A stretch of 64,000 nucleotides of DNA from Streptomyces sp. CB02056 (GCF_001905545.1 NZ_LIPD01000003.1:283147-347146), one strand, 5' to 3'. Counted from the first letter of the stretch, positions 8,952 through 18,198 are shown. Notes: generated by a model not told the origin, from the letters alone. Translations and numbers: made by a program.

Positions 8952-10379
8952 TCAGGCCTCCGGGGCAAGCTGCGGGGTTGTGTCTGACAGGTGTGGTGCC
9001 CGCTCCCCGGTGGGGAGCGAACGGTCCGTGCGGGGCGCGCGGGGAGCGCGGTCCGTCCGGTCCGTGGTGAGGGTTCGGGGTGCGGCGGCGGGGCCGCCGT
9101 CCGGCGTGTGGTCCGGCTCGTCGCCGAACTCGTCGTCGAACGCGTCGTCGGGCTCGTCCTCCGTGGGTGCCTGCCCGGCGGGCAGGCGGACGGTGAAGGT
9201 CGACCCCTGGCCCTCGACGCTCCACACCGAGACGGTGCCGCCGTGCGAGGCCGCGACGTGCTTGACGATGGACAGGCCCAGGCCGGTGCCGCCGGTCGCC
9301 CGGGAGCGGGCGGGGTCGACGCGGTAGAACCGCTCGAAGACCCGCTCGCGGTCCTTCTCGGAGATGCCGATGCCCTGGTCGGTGACCGAGATCTCGATGA
9401 GCTCGCCGTCCGCCTCCCCGAGCGCCGCGGCGCTGGAGATCCGCCGGGTGGCGATGGCCACCCGGGTGCGGGGCGGGCTGTAGTTGACGGCGTTCTCGAC
9501 CAGGTTGCCGAGCGCGGCGGCGAGCTGGCCGCGATTGCCGTGCAGGTAGAGGCCGGCGATGCCGCCCGCCGCGATCAGGATCTGCTTGGCGGCGGCCTGC
9601 TGGCGGCAGCGGTCGATCGCCTCGGCGATCAGCTCGTCCACCGCGACCGGCTCCGGGTCGATCATCAGCCGGTCGTCCTGGACCCGGGAGAGGTCGATGA
9701 TCTCCTGGACCAGGCTGGCCAGCCGGGCCGCCTCGACCTGCATCCGGCCGGCGAAGCGCTGCACCGCCTCCGGGTCGTCGGACGCGTCCACGACCGCCTC
9801 GGAGAGCAGCGACAGGGCGCCGACCGGGGTCTTGAGCTCGTGGCTGACGTTGGCCACGAAGTCCCGGCGGACGGCCTCCACCCGGCGGCGCTCGGTCTGG
9901 TCCTCGACCAGCACCAGCACCAGCCGGGAGCCCAGCGGGGCGACCCGGACGGAGACCGCGAGCGGCTCGGCCGCGCGGGCCGCGCCCGGCCGGGGCACCT
10001 CCAGCTCGACCTGGCGGATCTCGCCGTCCCGGCGGGTGGAGCGGGCCAGCGCGAGCATCTGGTCCACCGCGACGGCACCGCCGCGCACCAGGCCCATCGC
10101 GTACGCCGCCGAGCTGGCCTTGACCACCTCGTCGCCCTCGCCCAGCACGATCGCGCAGGAGCGGAGCACGGAGAGCACGGTGTCGACCCCGGGCGGCAGC
10201 GGCGGCTCGGGGTTGCCGGTACCCAGTGACTGGTACCGGCCGGGGTTCCTGCCGCCGGTTGCGCTGTACCTGCCCTTGGCCTGCTCGCGCTCGCTCCAGC
10301 GGAAGGCGATGGAGGCGGTGAGGCCGACACCGAGCCCGGCTATGGCACAGGCAGCGGCGGCGGCCACGTTCACGTCCAT
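8952..10379 (-). CDS. phoR: Sensor histidine kinase PhoR
   Basis: 475-aa membrane kinase, partner of PhoP. One hydrophobic segment (about 5-26) anchors it; a PAS-like sensor region spans about 65-160. The HisKA H box has H180 (FVANVSHELKTP). The ATPase domain shows the N box (GNLVENAVNYSPP), G1 (VTDQGIGIS), the F box (ERFYRVD) and G2 (GGTGLGLSIVKH). The tail (about 430-475) is acidic then low-complexity. The single membrane pass and lack of an extracytoplasmic domain fit the SenX3/PhoR type, which is thought to sense phosphate through the Pst transporter and PhoU. It is the first gene of the phoR-phoP operon and is divergent from phoU across a PHO box. Confidence 0.94.
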   Translation of the reverse strand: MDVNVAAAAACAIAGLGVGLTASIAFRWSEREQAKGRYSATGGRNPGRYQSLGTGNPEPPLPPGVDTVLSVLRSCAIVLGEGDEVVKASSAAYAMGLVRGGAVAVDQMLALARSTRRDGEIRQVELEVPRPGAARAAEPLAVSVRVAPLGSRLVLVLVEDQTERRRVEAVRRDFVANVSHELKTPVGALSLLSEAVVDASDDPEAVQRFAGRMQVEAARLASLVQEIIDLSRVQDDRLMIDPEPVAVDELIAEAIDRCRQQAAAKQILIAAGGIAGLYLHGNRGQLAAALGNLVENAVNYSPPRTRVAIATRRISSAAALGEADGELIEISVTDQGIGISEKDRERVFERFYRVDPARSRATGGTGLGLSIVKHVAASHGGTVSVWSVEGQGSTFTVRLPAGQAPTEDEPDDAFDDEFGDEPDHTPDGGPAAAPRTLTTDRTDRAPRAPRTDRSLPTGERAPHLSDTTPQLAPEA

Positions 10380-10452
10380 GTGGCCAGCGTAAGCGCACGG
10401 CCAGGCCAGTCCCCAAGCACCCGATCAAGGCATCGACCACGCGTTGCCGAGA

Positions 10453-10485
10453 ATTCACCTTCAGGTAGCCGCCGATTCACCGGAG
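10453..10485. promoter_or_regulatory. PHO box (PhoP operator) between phoR and phoU
   Basis: Three 11-bp direct repeat units lie in the 306-bp divergent region: ATTCACC+TTCA (10453), GGTAGCC+GCCG (10464) and ATTCACC+GGAG (10475). The outer two match the Streptomyces PHO-box core GTTCACC at 6 of 7 bases and the middle one at 4 of 7, a usual pattern. It is about 75 bp from the phoR start and 200 bp from the phoU start. PhoP autoregulation through a bidirectional box at this locus is known in S. coelicolor. TACGAT (10585-10590) may be the phoU -10. Confidence 0.75.
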
Positions 10486-10685
10486 CGGCCGTGCACCGTC
10501 GCCCAGGCGGCCGAAAGTTGGCCAGGCAGCCCGTGTGGGAGAGATCGGTGTGCCGAACAACGGCCACCGGCTCGGGTGTGCGCGTACGATGCGCGCCACC
10601 AGCAGCGGTCACCCGGACACCGGAACGACGGTCGGACGGGCTGACCGGTCGGCACCGCCACCGACACAGCTACTGAGGAGAGAAC

Positions 10686-11375
10686 ATGCGCGACGCGTAC
10701 CACGAGGAACTCGATGCGATCGGCGACAGCCTGGTCGAGATGGCCCGGCTGGTCGGCTCTGCCATGGGCCGCGCCACCACCGCCCTCCTCGACGCGGACC
10801 TCGCCCTGGCGGAGGGTGTGATCGCCGCCGACGAGAAGGTCAACGAGCTCCACCACGACCTGGAGAACCGGGCCATCGACCTCCTCGCCCGCCAGCAGCC
10901 GGTCGCCACCGACCTGCGCATCGTCGTCACCTCGCTGCGGATGAGCGCCGACCTGGAGCGCTGCGGCGACCTCGCCCGGCACGTCGCCAAGGTCGCGCGG
11001 ATGCGCTACCCCGACACCGCCGTGCCGAGCGACCTGCACTCCACCGTCCTGGAGATGGGCCAGCTCGCCCAGCGCCTGGTGGCCAAGGCCGGCCTGGTCA
11101 TCGCCACCAAGGACGTCGACAAGGCGCTGGAGATGGAGCAGGACGACGACGCGATCGACACCCTGCACCGCGAGCTGCTGTCGCACCTGATCGACGAGCG
11201 CTGGCACCACGGGATCGAGACCGCCGTCGACATCACCCTGGTCGGCCGCTACTACGAGCGCTTCGCGGACCACGCGGTGTCGGTCGCCAAGCGCGTGGTG
11301 TACCTGGTGACGGGCGAGCACGTGGCCGAGTTCGTGGCCGCCACCGAGGCCGCCGAGGCCGCGCCGGTCGACTGA
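10686..11375 (+). CDS. phoU: Phosphate signalling protein PhoU
   Basis: 229-aa all-helical protein made of two PhoU repeats (about 10-100 and 115-205). Each carries the acidic metal-binding motif: DLERCGDLARHVAK in the first and YYERFADHAVSVAK in the second. GAGGAGA lies just before the ATG at 10686. PhoU connects the Pst transporter to the PhoR sensor and damps the Pho response when phosphate is plentiful. In Streptomyces its transcription depends on PhoP, consistent with the PHO box upstream. A strong 17-bp hairpin at 11445-11483 ends the gene. Confidence 0.95.
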   Translation: MRDAYHEELDAIGDSLVEMARLVGSAMGRATTALLDADLALAEGVIAADEKVNELHHDLENRAIDLLARQQPVATDLRIVVTSLRMSADLERCGDLARHVAKVARMRYPDTAVPSDLHSTVLEMGQLAQRLVAKAGLVIATKDVDKALEMEQDDDAIDTLHRELLSHLIDERWHHGIETAVDITLVGRYYERFADHAVSVAKRVVYLVTGEHVAEFVAATEAAEAAPVD

Positions 11376-11444
11376 CCTCCGGTCCGGGCGGTGCTTCGTG
11401 GCCGCTCCAGGCTCACCCCCCGGGGCGAGTAAACCTGCGACGAG

Positions 11445-11483
11445 GGTGGTGCGGGCGCACGGCACTCCGTGCGCCCCACCACC
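11445..11483 (+). terminator. Terminator of phoU
   Basis: GGTGGTG + GGGCGCACGG pairs with CCGTGCGCCC + CACCACC around a CACT tetraloop. It is 17 bp with one bulged C. Confidence 0.8.
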
Positions 11484-11569
11484 GCGCGCCCGTTGACGCT
11501 CCGTCCGTTCGGCGGCTTCACTCGACGTTGGGGGCACAGGACTGTGCCCGTCACAAGGAGGGAAGCTCG

Positions 11570-11749
11570 ATGAAGGCCCACCCGACCCGACCGGCATCCG
11601 CCCACACCACCGTCGAGCCGCCCGCCCCGAAGCTGCTCCCCGTCCTCGCCGCCGGCTGCGGCTGCGGCCCGGGCTGCGGCTGCGGCTGCCAGTCCGGCGC
11701 GCCCTGCCAGTGCGGCGGTGCCGACGGCGGCTGCTGCGGCGGCCACTGA
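11570..11749 (+). CDS. Cysteine-rich metallothionein-like small protein
   Basis: 59-aa protein with an excellent start context (AAGGAGG, 8-nt spacer, ATG at 11570). Residues 1-26 are ordinary; the last 33 residues hold nine cysteines, mainly as CGC and CQC pairs separated by Gly (GCGCGPGCGCGCQSG) and ending CCGGH. This spacing is what metal-thiolate proteins use, so binding of Cu(I) or Zn is likely, but no known metallothionein family is matched with certainty. A hairpin at 11775-11807 ends it. The next gene, facing it, encodes a copper-dependent LPMO, which is suggestive context only. The coding call rests on the ribosome binding site, Cys periodicity and flanking terminators. Confidence 0.75.
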   Translation: MKAHPTRPASAHTTVEPPAPKLLPVLAAGCGCGPGCGCGCQSGAPCQCGGADGGCCGGH

Positions 11750-11774
11750 GCGCGCCGCCGTCCGAGGAGTCCCC

Positions 11775-11807
11775 GAGGTGCACGGTCTTCCGGCGGCCGT
11801 GCACCTC
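11775..11807. terminator. Bidirectional terminator between Cys-rich gene and LPMO gene
   Basis: Perfect 11-bp stem GAGGTGCACGG / CCGTGCACCTC with an 11-nt loop, centrally placed between two convergent stop codons. Confidence 0.75.
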
Positions 11808-11857
11808 GTTCGCGTCCGTGCCCGTGTCCGCGTCGGGCCGGGCGTCGGGACCGGACG

Positions 11858-12454
11858 TCAGAACGCGACGTCGGTGCAGGAGTAGAAGGCGTTCCCGGTG
11901 TCGGAGATCGTCCAGACCGCGACGACCACCTGGTGGCCGGTGCGCCCGCCCGGGATGGTCGCGGTGTGGCTGAGCGTGCTCGGCACCTGCTGCCCGCCGT
12001 ACGGGACGGTCAGGAAGGGCGTCAGGTCCAGGTTGGCCCGGGTGACCGGCTGGCTCGCGTCGTAGCCCGGCTTGGTCATGTAGTACCGGAAGTCGGTGGT
12101 CGCGTGCCGGGCGGTGAACTTCCAGGTGAAGGTGAGCTGCCCGCCCGCCGTCACCGGCGTGGTCGGCCAGGCGCCCGCGTGCGGGTCGTCCAGCTCGGCG
12201 AAGCGCGCGTTGCCGCCGGCGCAGATGGTGCCGTCCGAGGGGCCGAGGGCCGGGAAGCCCTTGGGGCCCTCGACGCTCTGCGGCTCCCACTGGATGTCAC
12301 CGCAGTCCCACGGGACGCCGTCCACGTGGGTGTCGCAGAGCGCGGCCCGGCTGGGCGGGGTCGTGATCCAGCCGTGGGACGCGGCCGGGAAGGCGAGGGT
12401 CAGCGGGATCGCCAGCGCGGCGACGGCCGCCCCGACGATGTGGCGTGTGCGCAT
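11858..12454 (-). CDS. Secreted AA10 lytic polysaccharide monooxygenase (chitin-binding)
   Basis: 198-aa AA10 (formerly CBM33) protein with no extra binding domain. The signal peptide (1-26) should be cut before H27 (AAS/HGWI), making His the mature N-terminus. H27 and H117 (TARHATTDF) form the copper histidine brace, and an aromatic residue near the C-terminus (NAFYSC) fills the axial position. Cys40, Cys51, Cys78 and a C-terminal Cys can form the usual disulfides. The start is the ATG at 12454 with GGAGGAG upstream. It oxidatively cleaves crystalline chitin, or possibly cellulose; the short single-domain form is like Streptomyces chitin-active LPMOs. A DasR-like operator upstream supports chitin or GlcNAc control. 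Confidence 0.93.
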   Translation of the reverse strand: MRTRHIVGAAVAALAIPLTLAFPAASHGWITTPPSRAALCDTHVDGVPWDCGDIQWEPQSVEGPKGFPALGPSDGTICAGGNARFAELDDPHAGAWPTTPVTAGGQLTFTWKFTARHATTDFRYYMTKPGYDASQPVTRANLDLTPFLTVPYGGQQVPSTLSHTATIPGGRTGHQVVVAVWTISDTGNAFYSCTDVAF

Positions 12455-12598
12455 GGTGCTCCTCCGTGGGGGTGGATGGAGTGTGCGCCGGGGGCACAGA
12501 CGCGCGCGCGTGGGGGTGCGGCGGCCCGGACGGGGAGATCCTGGCATGCCTGCGCCAGTCCGGTGCCCTCACGGTAGGAGCCGCCGACTGCGGCCGTC

Positions 12599-12614
12599 AA
12601 TGGTCTGAACCATT
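12599..12614. promoter_or_regulatory. DasR-responsive element (dre)-like site upstream of the LPMO gene
   Basis: AATGGTCTGAACCATT is a near-perfect palindrome and matches the DasR consensus AGTGGTCTAGACCACT at 12 of 16 positions, including the TGGTCT/ACCA core shared with chitinase-gene operators. It is 145 bp from the LPMO start in a 276-bp region with no gene. Confidence 0.6.
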
Positions 12615-12680
12615 TTGCCACCTACCCAACTCCCCAACCAGGCAAGCGGGTTGACCCCGAACCGACCGAAAACGAACGAA

Positions 12681-12715
12681 GGCCCCGCCGCCCGGTCGGA
12701 CCGGGTGGCGGGGCC
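12681..12715 (-). terminator. Terminator of gpmA
   Basis: GGCCCCGCCGCCCGG pairs with CCGGGTGGCGGGGCC (one G-T pair) around a 5-nt loop. On the minus strand it is followed by a T-rich tract (TTCGTTCGTTTTCG). Confidence 0.85.
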
Positions 12716-12730
12716 GTAGCGGCAAGCGGC

Positions 12731-13489
12731 CTACTTCTTGCCCTGGTTCTTGACCGCCTCGATGGCGGCCGCGGCGGCGTCCGGGTCGAGGTAGCGGCCG
12801 CCCGGGGTGACGGGCTTGAAGTCGGCGTCCAGCTCGTAGACCAGCGGGATGCCGGTCGGGATGTTCAGGCCGGCGATGGCCTCGTCGGAGATGCCGTCGA
12901 GGTGCTTGACCAGCGCGCGCAGGCTGTTGCCGTGGGCGGTGACCAGGACGGTCCGGCCGGCGGCGAGGTCCGGGACGATGGCGTCGTACCAGTACGGCAG
13001 CATCCGGTCGACGACGTCCTTCAGGCACTCGGTGCGCGGACGCAGCTCGCTCGGGATGTCGGCGTAGCGCGCGTCACCGGCCTGCGAGTACTCGGCGTCG
13101 TCGGCCAGCACCGGCGGCGGGGTGTCGTACGAGCGGCGCCACAGCTGGAACTGCTCCTCGCCGAACTCGGCCAGGGTCTGGGCCTTGTCCTTGCCCTGGA
13201 GCGCGCCGTAGTGGCGCTCGTTCAGCCGCCAGCTGCGGCTGACCGGGATCCAGTGCCGGTCGGCCTTGTCCAGGGCGATCTGGGAGGTGCGGATGGCGCG
13301 GCGCAGCAGCGAGGTGTGCAGCACGTCGGGGAGCAGACCCTCGGCGGCCAGGAGCTCGCCACCGCGGGCGGCCTCCTTCTCGCCCTTCTCGTTGAGGTCG
13401 ACATCGACCCAACCGGTGAACAGGTTCTTCTGGTTCCACTGGCTCTCGCCGTGGCGGAGCAGGATGAGTCGGTACGTCGTGTCAGCCAT
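12731..13489 (-). CDS. gpmA: 2,3-bisphosphoglycerate-dependent phosphoglycerate mutase
   Basis: 252-aa histidine-phosphatase-superfamily enzyme interconverting 3- and 2-phosphoglycerate in glycolysis and gluconeogenesis. The phosphorylated His is H13 in [11 protein letters not shown]91 ([11 protein letters not shown]) and H186 ([10 protein letters not shown]) complete the active site. Length and the long insert around 95-150 fit the dPGM type (about 250 aa) rather than a phosphatase paralogue. It is divergent from an MFS gene across about 150 bp. Confidence 0.95.
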   Translation of the reverse strand: MADTTYRLILLRHGESQWNQKNLFTGWVDVDLNEKGEKEAARGGELLAAEGLLPDVLHTSLLRRAIRTSQIALDKADRHWIPVSRSWRLNERHYGALQGKDKAQTLAEFGEEQFQLWRRSYDTPPPVLADDAEYSQAGDARYADIPSELRPRTECLKDVVDRMLPYWYDAIVPDLAAGRTVLVTAHGNSLRALVKHLDGISDEAIAGLNIPTGIPLVYELDADFKPVTPGGRYLDPDAAAAAIEAVKNQGKK

Positions 13490-13638
13490 GGCCCCCAGCT
13501 TAGTGGGGGGTCGGAAAACCCCTGGTGGGGACCTTCGGCCGATGTGTAATGTGTGCCCCGCGCATCTGACACTTACATGCGTCGGCTGACCGGGCCTGCC
13601 GCACCGTTCGGCGGACGCCTGCCCACGGGAGCCCCCAC

Positions 13639-14979
13639 ATGCTCGTCGCCCTGGTCGCCAACCCCCGGATCCGAAGACTCGTACAGGAGACCGTGGGCGG
13701 GCTGCCGCGACAGTTCTGGTGGCTCTGGGTGAGCACGCTGGTGAACAAGCTCGGCGCGTTCGTCGTCACCTTCCTGGCGCTGTATCTGACCGTCGACCGG
13801 GGGTACTCGGCCTCCTACGCGGGCCTGGTGGCCTCGCTGTTCGGCCTCGGTTCGGCCGTCGCGGCGATCCTCGCGGGCGTGCTGGCCGACCGGATCGGGC
13901 GCCGGCCCACGCTGCTCGCCGCCCAGCTCGGCACCGCGCTGTTCACCGCCGTGCTCGGCTTCGCGGACGGCCAGGTGGCGATCGCCGTGGTGGCCTTCCT
14001 GGTGGGCCTGTGCAACAACGCCACCCGGCCGCCCACCTCGGCGATCATCGCCGACCTGGTGCCGGCCGAGGACCGGGTCCGCGCGTACTCGCTGAACTAC
14101 TGGGCGATCAACATCGGCTTCGGCCTCTCGGCGGCCGTGGCGGGCCTGATCGCCACCCACGGCTACCTCACGCTCTTCCTGCTGGACGCGTTCTCCACCC
14201 TGGTCTGCGCGGTGGTGATCTTCATCCGGATCCCGGAGACCAGGCCGCAGGCCGCGCCCGGCCGGGCGGACGGCTCCGCCGAACCGCCGGTCAGCCTGCT
14301 CTCGGTGTTCCGGGACGCCCCGTTCATGGCGCTGGTCGGGCTCACCCTGCTGCTCGCGCTGGTCTTCCAGCAGGGCAGCACCACGCTGGCCGTGGACATG
14401 GGCGCCTCCGGCATCACCTCCACCGAGTACGGCCTGGTCATCGGCCTGAACGGGCTGCTGATCGTGGTCCTGCAGATCCCGCTGACCCGCTGGATGGAGG
14501 GCCGCTCACGGACCGGGCTGCTGATCACCAGCTGTCTGCTCACCGGCTGGGGCTTCGGGCTGGCCGCGCTGGCCGGGTCCTCGGCCTGGCTGTTCGCGCT
14601 CTCGGTGGCCGTCTGGACGGTCGGCGAGATCCTCAACACGCCGGTGATGATGGGCCTGGTCGCCGAGCTGGCGCCGACCCACGGGCGCGGCCGCTACCAG
14701 GGCGTGCACAGCCTCTCCTGGTCGCTCGCCTCGTTCCTCGGCCCGGCGGGCGGCGGGCTGCTGCTCCAGCACGCGGGGCCGGCGGTGCTCTGGACGGCCT
14801 GCGGGGCGGTCGGGACGGTCACCGCGCTCGGGTACGTGGTGCTGGCCCGCCGGACCGGCGCGGCCGGGCGCCGTCGGCCCGTGGCCACGGAGGTCCCGGC
14901 GCCCGCGGTGGGGGCTCCGGCGCGCACGGCCACGGCGCCCGCGGTGGAGCCGACCGGGAAGGCCCCGGCGGGCGCCTGA
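13639..14979 (+). CDS. MFS transporter
   Basis: 446-aa major facilitator with about 12 hydrophobic helices between residues 25 and 405 and a Pro/Ala-rich cytoplasmic tail. The loop 2-3 signature [12 protein letters not shown] (motif A) is clear. [13 protein letters not shown] after the fourth helix and the overall layout resemble the DHA1-type drug or metabolite exporters. There is no linked regulator and the substrate is unknown. It ends only 12 bp from the convergent ybjN-like gene. Confidence 0.88.
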   Translation: MLVALVANPRIRRLVQETVGGLPRQFWWLWVSTLVNKLGAFVVTFLALYLTVDRGYSASYAGLVASLFGLGSAVAAILAGVLADRIGRRPTLLAAQLGTALFTAVLGFADGQVAIAVVAFLVGLCNNATRPPTSAIIADLVPAEDRVRAYSLNYWAINIGFGLSAAVAGLIATHGYLTLFLLDAFSTLVCAVVIFIRIPETRPQAAPGRADGSAEPPVSLLSVFRDAPFMALVGLTLLLALVFQQGSTTLAVDMGASGITSTEYGLVIGLNGLLIVVLQIPLTRWMEGRSRTGLLITSCLLTGWGFGLAALAGSSAWLFALSVAVWTVGEILNTPVMMGLVAELAPTHGRGRYQGVHSLSWSLASFLGPAGGGLLLQHAGPAVLWTACGAVGTVTALGYVVLARRTGAAGRRRPVATEVPAPAVGAPARTATAPAVEPTGKAPAGA

Positions 14980-14991
14980 CCGGCCCGCGGG

Positions 14992-15564
14992 TCAGCCGGC
15001 GGCCGGGGTGTCCGGTGCGGCCGGTGCGTCCGGGGTGTCCGAGGCCTCGGCCGAGGCGTCCCGCGGGGCGGCCAGGTGGGCGAAGGCGGCCAGGTTGCGG
15101 GTGGACTCCCCGCGCTTGGTCCGCCACTCCCACTCGCGCCGGATCGCGGTGGCGAAGCCCAGCTCCAGCAGGGTGTTGAACGGCTCGTCCGCGTTCTCCA
15201 GCACCGTGCCGAGCAGCCGGTCCACGACCTGCGGGGTGAGCGCCTCCAACGGCAGCCGGCCGGCCAGGTAGACGTCGCCGAGCGCGTCGATCGCGTACCC
15301 GACGCCGTACAGCCGGGTGTTGCGCTCCAGCAGCCAGCGGTAGACGGCCTCGTGGTTCTCGTCCGGACGGCGGATCACGAAGGCGTTCACCGACAGGGTG
15401 TGGTCGCCGACCCGCAGGGCGCAGGTGGTGCTCAGCTTGCGGGTGCCCGGGAGGGCCGCCACCAGCGTGTACGGGTCGGCGGCGGCCGGCTCCCAGGCCA
15501 CCCCGGCGTCGTCCAGGGCGGCGCGCAGGAGGGTCAGGGCCTCGTCCTTGGTGCGGATTGCCAT
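14992..15564 (-). CDS. YbjN domain-containing protein
   Basis: 190-aa cytoplasmic protein with the YbjN fold, related to type III secretion chaperone-like proteins. Recognisable parts are LRVGDHTLSVNAFVIRRPDENHEAVYRWLLERN and the following GDVYLAGRLPLEAL. The C-terminus is Ala/Asp/Pro-rich. The start is the ATG at 15564. It lies 79 bp downstream of mshA on the same strand; this linkage to mshA is conserved in Streptomyces, which suggests co-transcription, but its biochemical role is unknown. Confidence 0.85.
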   Translation of the reverse strand: MAIRTKDEALTLLRAALDDAGVAWEPAAADPYTLVAALPGTRKLSTTCALRVGDHTLSVNAFVIRRPDENHEAVYRWLLERNTRLYGVGYAIDALGDVYLAGRLPLEALTPQVVDRLLGTVLENADEPFNTLLELGFATAIRREWEWRTKRGESTRNLAAFAHLAAPRDASAEASDTPDAPAAPDTPAAG

Positions 15565-15643
15565 GGGGGTGACGTTACTCGTCGGTACCGGGCGGGCGCA
15601 GCCCCAGGCCGGTCGGCCCCGGGGCTTCCGCCCGGGCCTCCGC

Positions 15644-17017
15644 TCAGGCCGGTCGGCGACGGACCCCGGCCAGCCGGCCCGCCGGGCGGGCCATGCTCCC
15701 GGCGTACACCTCGGCGGTGGTCGCCGCGGCCGTGTCCCAGCCGAAGCGGGACGCGTGCCGGGCCGCCGCCTCGCCGCGCCGGGCCGCGAGGCCCCGGTCG
15801 GTGACGTACGGCTCCAGCGCGTACGACCAGTCCAGCGGGTCGTGGCCCTGCACCAGGGTGCCGGTCTCGCCGTCCCGCACCGCGACCGGCAGGCCGCCCA
15901 CCGAGGCCGCCACCACCGGGGTGCCGCAGGCCTGCGCCTCCAGCGCAACCAGCCCGAAGGACTCGCTGTACGAGGGCATCACCAGCGCCGACGCCGCGCG
16001 GTACCAATCGGCGAGGTCCGGCTGGCCGACCGGCGGGTGGAACCGCACCACGTCGCCGATGCCCAGCTGGGCGGCGAGCTTGTGCAGGCTCTCCGGCCGG
16101 GCCAGCCCGGTGCCGGACGGCCCGCCGACCACCGGCACCACCAGGCGCTCGCGCAGCTCCGGGCGGCGGCCCAGCAGCGCGGCGACCGCCCGCAGCAGCA
16201 CATCCGGGGCCTTCAGCGGCTGGATCCGGCCCGCGAACAGCAGCACTGCGGCGTCCTGCGGCAGGCCCAGCCGGGCCCGCGCGGCGGCGGGCGTCCGCGG
16301 CCCGCCGGGGCGGAAGACGTCCAGGTTGACCCCGGGGTGCACGACGGCCAGCTGGTCCGGCCGGGCGGCGTAGTGCAGCGCCAGCTCGGCGGCCTCCTCG
16401 GTGGTGTTGGCGATCAGCCGGTCGGCCGCCTCCACCACCTGGGTCTCGCCGATCACCCGGGCCGCGGGCTCGGGCGTGTCGCCCTCGGCCAGCGCGGCGT
16501 TCTTGACCTTCGCCATGGTGTGCATGGTGTGCACCAGCGGCACCCCCCAGCGCTGCGCGGCCAGCCAGCCGACCTGCCCGGAGAGCCAGTAGTGCGAGTG
16601 CACCAGGTCGTAATGGCCGGGGCGGTGGCCCGCCTCCGTCCGCAGCACCCCGTGGGTGAAGGCGCACAGCTGGGCCGGCAGGTCCTCCTTGACCAGGCCC
16701 TCGTACGGACCGGCGGTGACGTGGCGGACCAGCACGCCCGGGGCCAGCTCGACCGTCGGCGCGTCGTCCGAGCAGATCGACCGGGTGAACACCTCGACCT
16801 CGATGTTGAGGTCGGCCAGGCGCTTGGCCAGCTCCACGATGTAGACGTTCATCCCGCCGGCGTCCCCGGTGCCGGGCTGGTGCAGCGGCGAGGTGTGGAC
16901 GCTCAGCATGGCTATCCGGCGCGGGCGGCGGCGACCGGGGACGAGCGACTGGAGCCGGCCGCGCGCGGGGGCGGCGGGCTGGGCCCGGCGTACCGAACGG
17001 ACGGGGTGCTGGATCAC
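15644..17017 (-). CDS. mshA: D-inositol-3-phosphate glycosyltransferase (mycothiol synthesis)
   Basis: 457-aa GT4-family retaining glycosyltransferase that transfers GlcNAc from UDP-GlcNAc to 1D-myo-inositol-3-phosphate, the first step of mycothiol formation. The N-terminal acceptor domain has [20 protein letters not shown], where GGMNVYI is the MshA hallmark. The donor domain has [15 protein letters not shown] and the E(X7)E motif [17 protein letters not shown]. The start is taken as the GTG at 17017 (VIQHPVRS), preceded by GAGGAGG at a 10-nt spacing. The N-terminal 45 residues are basic and less conserved. Confidence 0.94.
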   Translation of the reverse strand: MIQHPVRSVRRAQPAAPARGRLQSLVPGRRRPRRIAMLSVHTSPLHQPGTGDAGGMNVYIVELAKRLADLNIEVEVFTRSICSDDAPTVELAPGVLVRHVTAGPYEGLVKEDLPAQLCAFTHGVLRTEAGHRPGHYDLVHSHYWLSGQVGWLAAQRWGVPLVHTMHTMAKVKNAALAEGDTPEPAARVIGETQVVEAADRLIANTTEEAAELALHYAARPDQLAVVHPGVNLDVFRPGGPRTPAAARARLGLPQDAAVLLFAGRIQPLKAPDVLLRAVAALLGRRPELRERLVVPVVGGPSGTGLARPESLHKLAAQLGIGDVVRFHPPVGQPDLADWYRAASALVMPSYSESFGLVALEAQACGTPVVAASVGGLPVAVRDGETGTLVQGHDPLDWSYALEPYVTDRGLAARRGEAAARHASRFGWDTAAATTAEVYAGSMARPAGRLAGVRRRPA

Positions 17018-17230
17018 CTGGCTGAAGCCTCCTCTGTGCGGCCCGTCGAGGCGGTCCGCGCCGGGCCGCCCGTTGTCCGGTGTGCGCAGCCCCGTCCGGG
17101 CACACATCACCATCAGGGTGCCAACCACACGGACCGCGCCCGGCATTCCCGCCCCGGCCCACCGGCCGGAACGGCCGCCATCGCCCCTGGTCAGCACGGT
17201 GCCGTCGGCGACCCGACTACCCTTCTGGGC

Positions 17231-18064
17231 ATGGCTGCCTCCTTCGACCCCGCTCCCGCCGCGCCCGCCCGCGGACGGACCGGGCGCCCGGTCGGGACGG
17301 TCACCCGGGGCACCACCAACACCAACCGGCTGCGCCGGATGGACCGCTGGATCGCCCACACCCTCGGCCGTGCGCTGCGCGCCGCCGGGCGGCCGCCGGT
17401 CGCGGTGGACCTCGGCTACGGCGCCGCGCCGTGGACCGCCGTCGAACTGGCCGGACGGCTGCGCACGGTGCGGCCGGACGTCCGGGTGGTCGGGATCGAG
17501 ATCGAGCCGGAGCGGGTCGCCGCCGCGCTGCCGTACGCCGAGCCGCCGCTGCTCACCTTCCGGCGCGGGGGCTTCGAGGTGCCGCTGGACGGCGGCGGGC
17601 CGGCCCAGCTGATCCGGGCCGCGAACGTGCTGCGGCAGTACGACGAATCGGCGGTCGCCGGGGTGTGGGAGCGGCTGTGCGCGCGGCTCGCCCCGGACGG
17701 ACTGCTGGTCGAGGGCACCTGCGACGAGATCGGGCGGCGGCACGTCTGGGTCGCGCTCGGCCCGGAGGGGCCCCGGACGGTGACCTTCGCGGCCCGGCTG
17801 GGCGGCCTGGGCCAGCCCTCCGACCTGGCCGAGCGGCTGCCGAAGGCGCTGATCCACCACAACGTGCCGGGGCGGCCCGTGCACGCCTTCCTGGCCGACT
17901 TCGACCGGGCCTGGGCGGCGGCCGCGCCGTACGGGGCGTTCGGGGCGCGGCAGCGCTGGGTGGCGGCCTGCACGGCACTGGCGGGCAGCTGGCCGCTGGT
18001 GGACGCGCGCGGGCGGTGGCGGCAGGGTGAGGTCACGGTGCCCTGGTCGGCGCTCGCGCCGTAG
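17231..18064 (+). CDS. Class I SAM-dependent methyltransferase-like protein
   Basis: 277-aa protein starting at the ATG at 17231. Motif I ([17 protein letters not shown], near residue 58) and the acidic motif II ([12 protein letters not shown]) fit a Rossmann methyltransferase. The GxGxG loop is modified to GYGAAPW, so it may bind SAM unusually. [18 protein letters not shown] and the C-terminal part match a class conserved in actinobacteria next to mshA. No substrate is known. It is divergent from mshA across 213 bp. Confidence 0.82.
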   Translation: MAASFDPAPAAPARGRTGRPVGTVTRGTTNTNRLRRMDRWIAHTLGRALRAAGRPPVAVDLGYGAAPWTAVELAGRLRTVRPDVRVVGIEIEPERVAAALPYAEPPLLTFRRGGFEVPLDGGGPAQLIRAANVLRQYDESAVAGVWERLCARLAPDGLLVEGTCDEIGRRHVWVALGPEGPRTVTFAARLGGLGQPSDLAERLPKALIHHNVPGRPVHAFLADFDRAWAAAAPYGAFGARQRWVAACTALAGSWPLVDARGRWRQGEVTVPWSALAP

Positions 18065-18120
18065 CCGCCGTGGCCGTCGTGGCCGCCGTGCGGGCGGTGC
18101 GCGCCGGGAGCCGGTGAGCG

Positions 18121-18153
18121 ATTCGATACGTTCACTCGAACGAGTTATCGAAT
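18121..18153. repeat. AT-rich interrupted palindrome between convergent genes
   Basis: ATTCGATA+CGTTC (18121-18133) is answered by GAACG+AGT+TATCGAAT (18138-18153). That is 13 bp of pairing with a 4-nt loop and a 3-nt bulge, unusually A+T-rich for this genome. It may be a terminator for the methyltransferase gene or a protein-binding site. Confidence 0.55.
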
Positions 18154-18159
18154 ATCTCT

Positions 18160-18183
18160 GGCGTGTTGACGCCCCGACACGCC
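18160..18183 (-). terminator. Probable terminator of the macrodomain gene
   Basis: GGCGTGT (18160-18166) pairs with ACACGCC (18177-18183) around a 10-nt loop, 16 bp downstream of the stop at 18199. Confidence 0.5.
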
Positions 18184-18198
18184 ACGATGGTCCCGCCC

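Noticed and set aside
13719..15179. 486-codon plus-strand frame over the MFS gene
   Set aside because: Arg/Gly-rich out-of-frame shadow; the MFS frame has proper helices and ends before the next gene.
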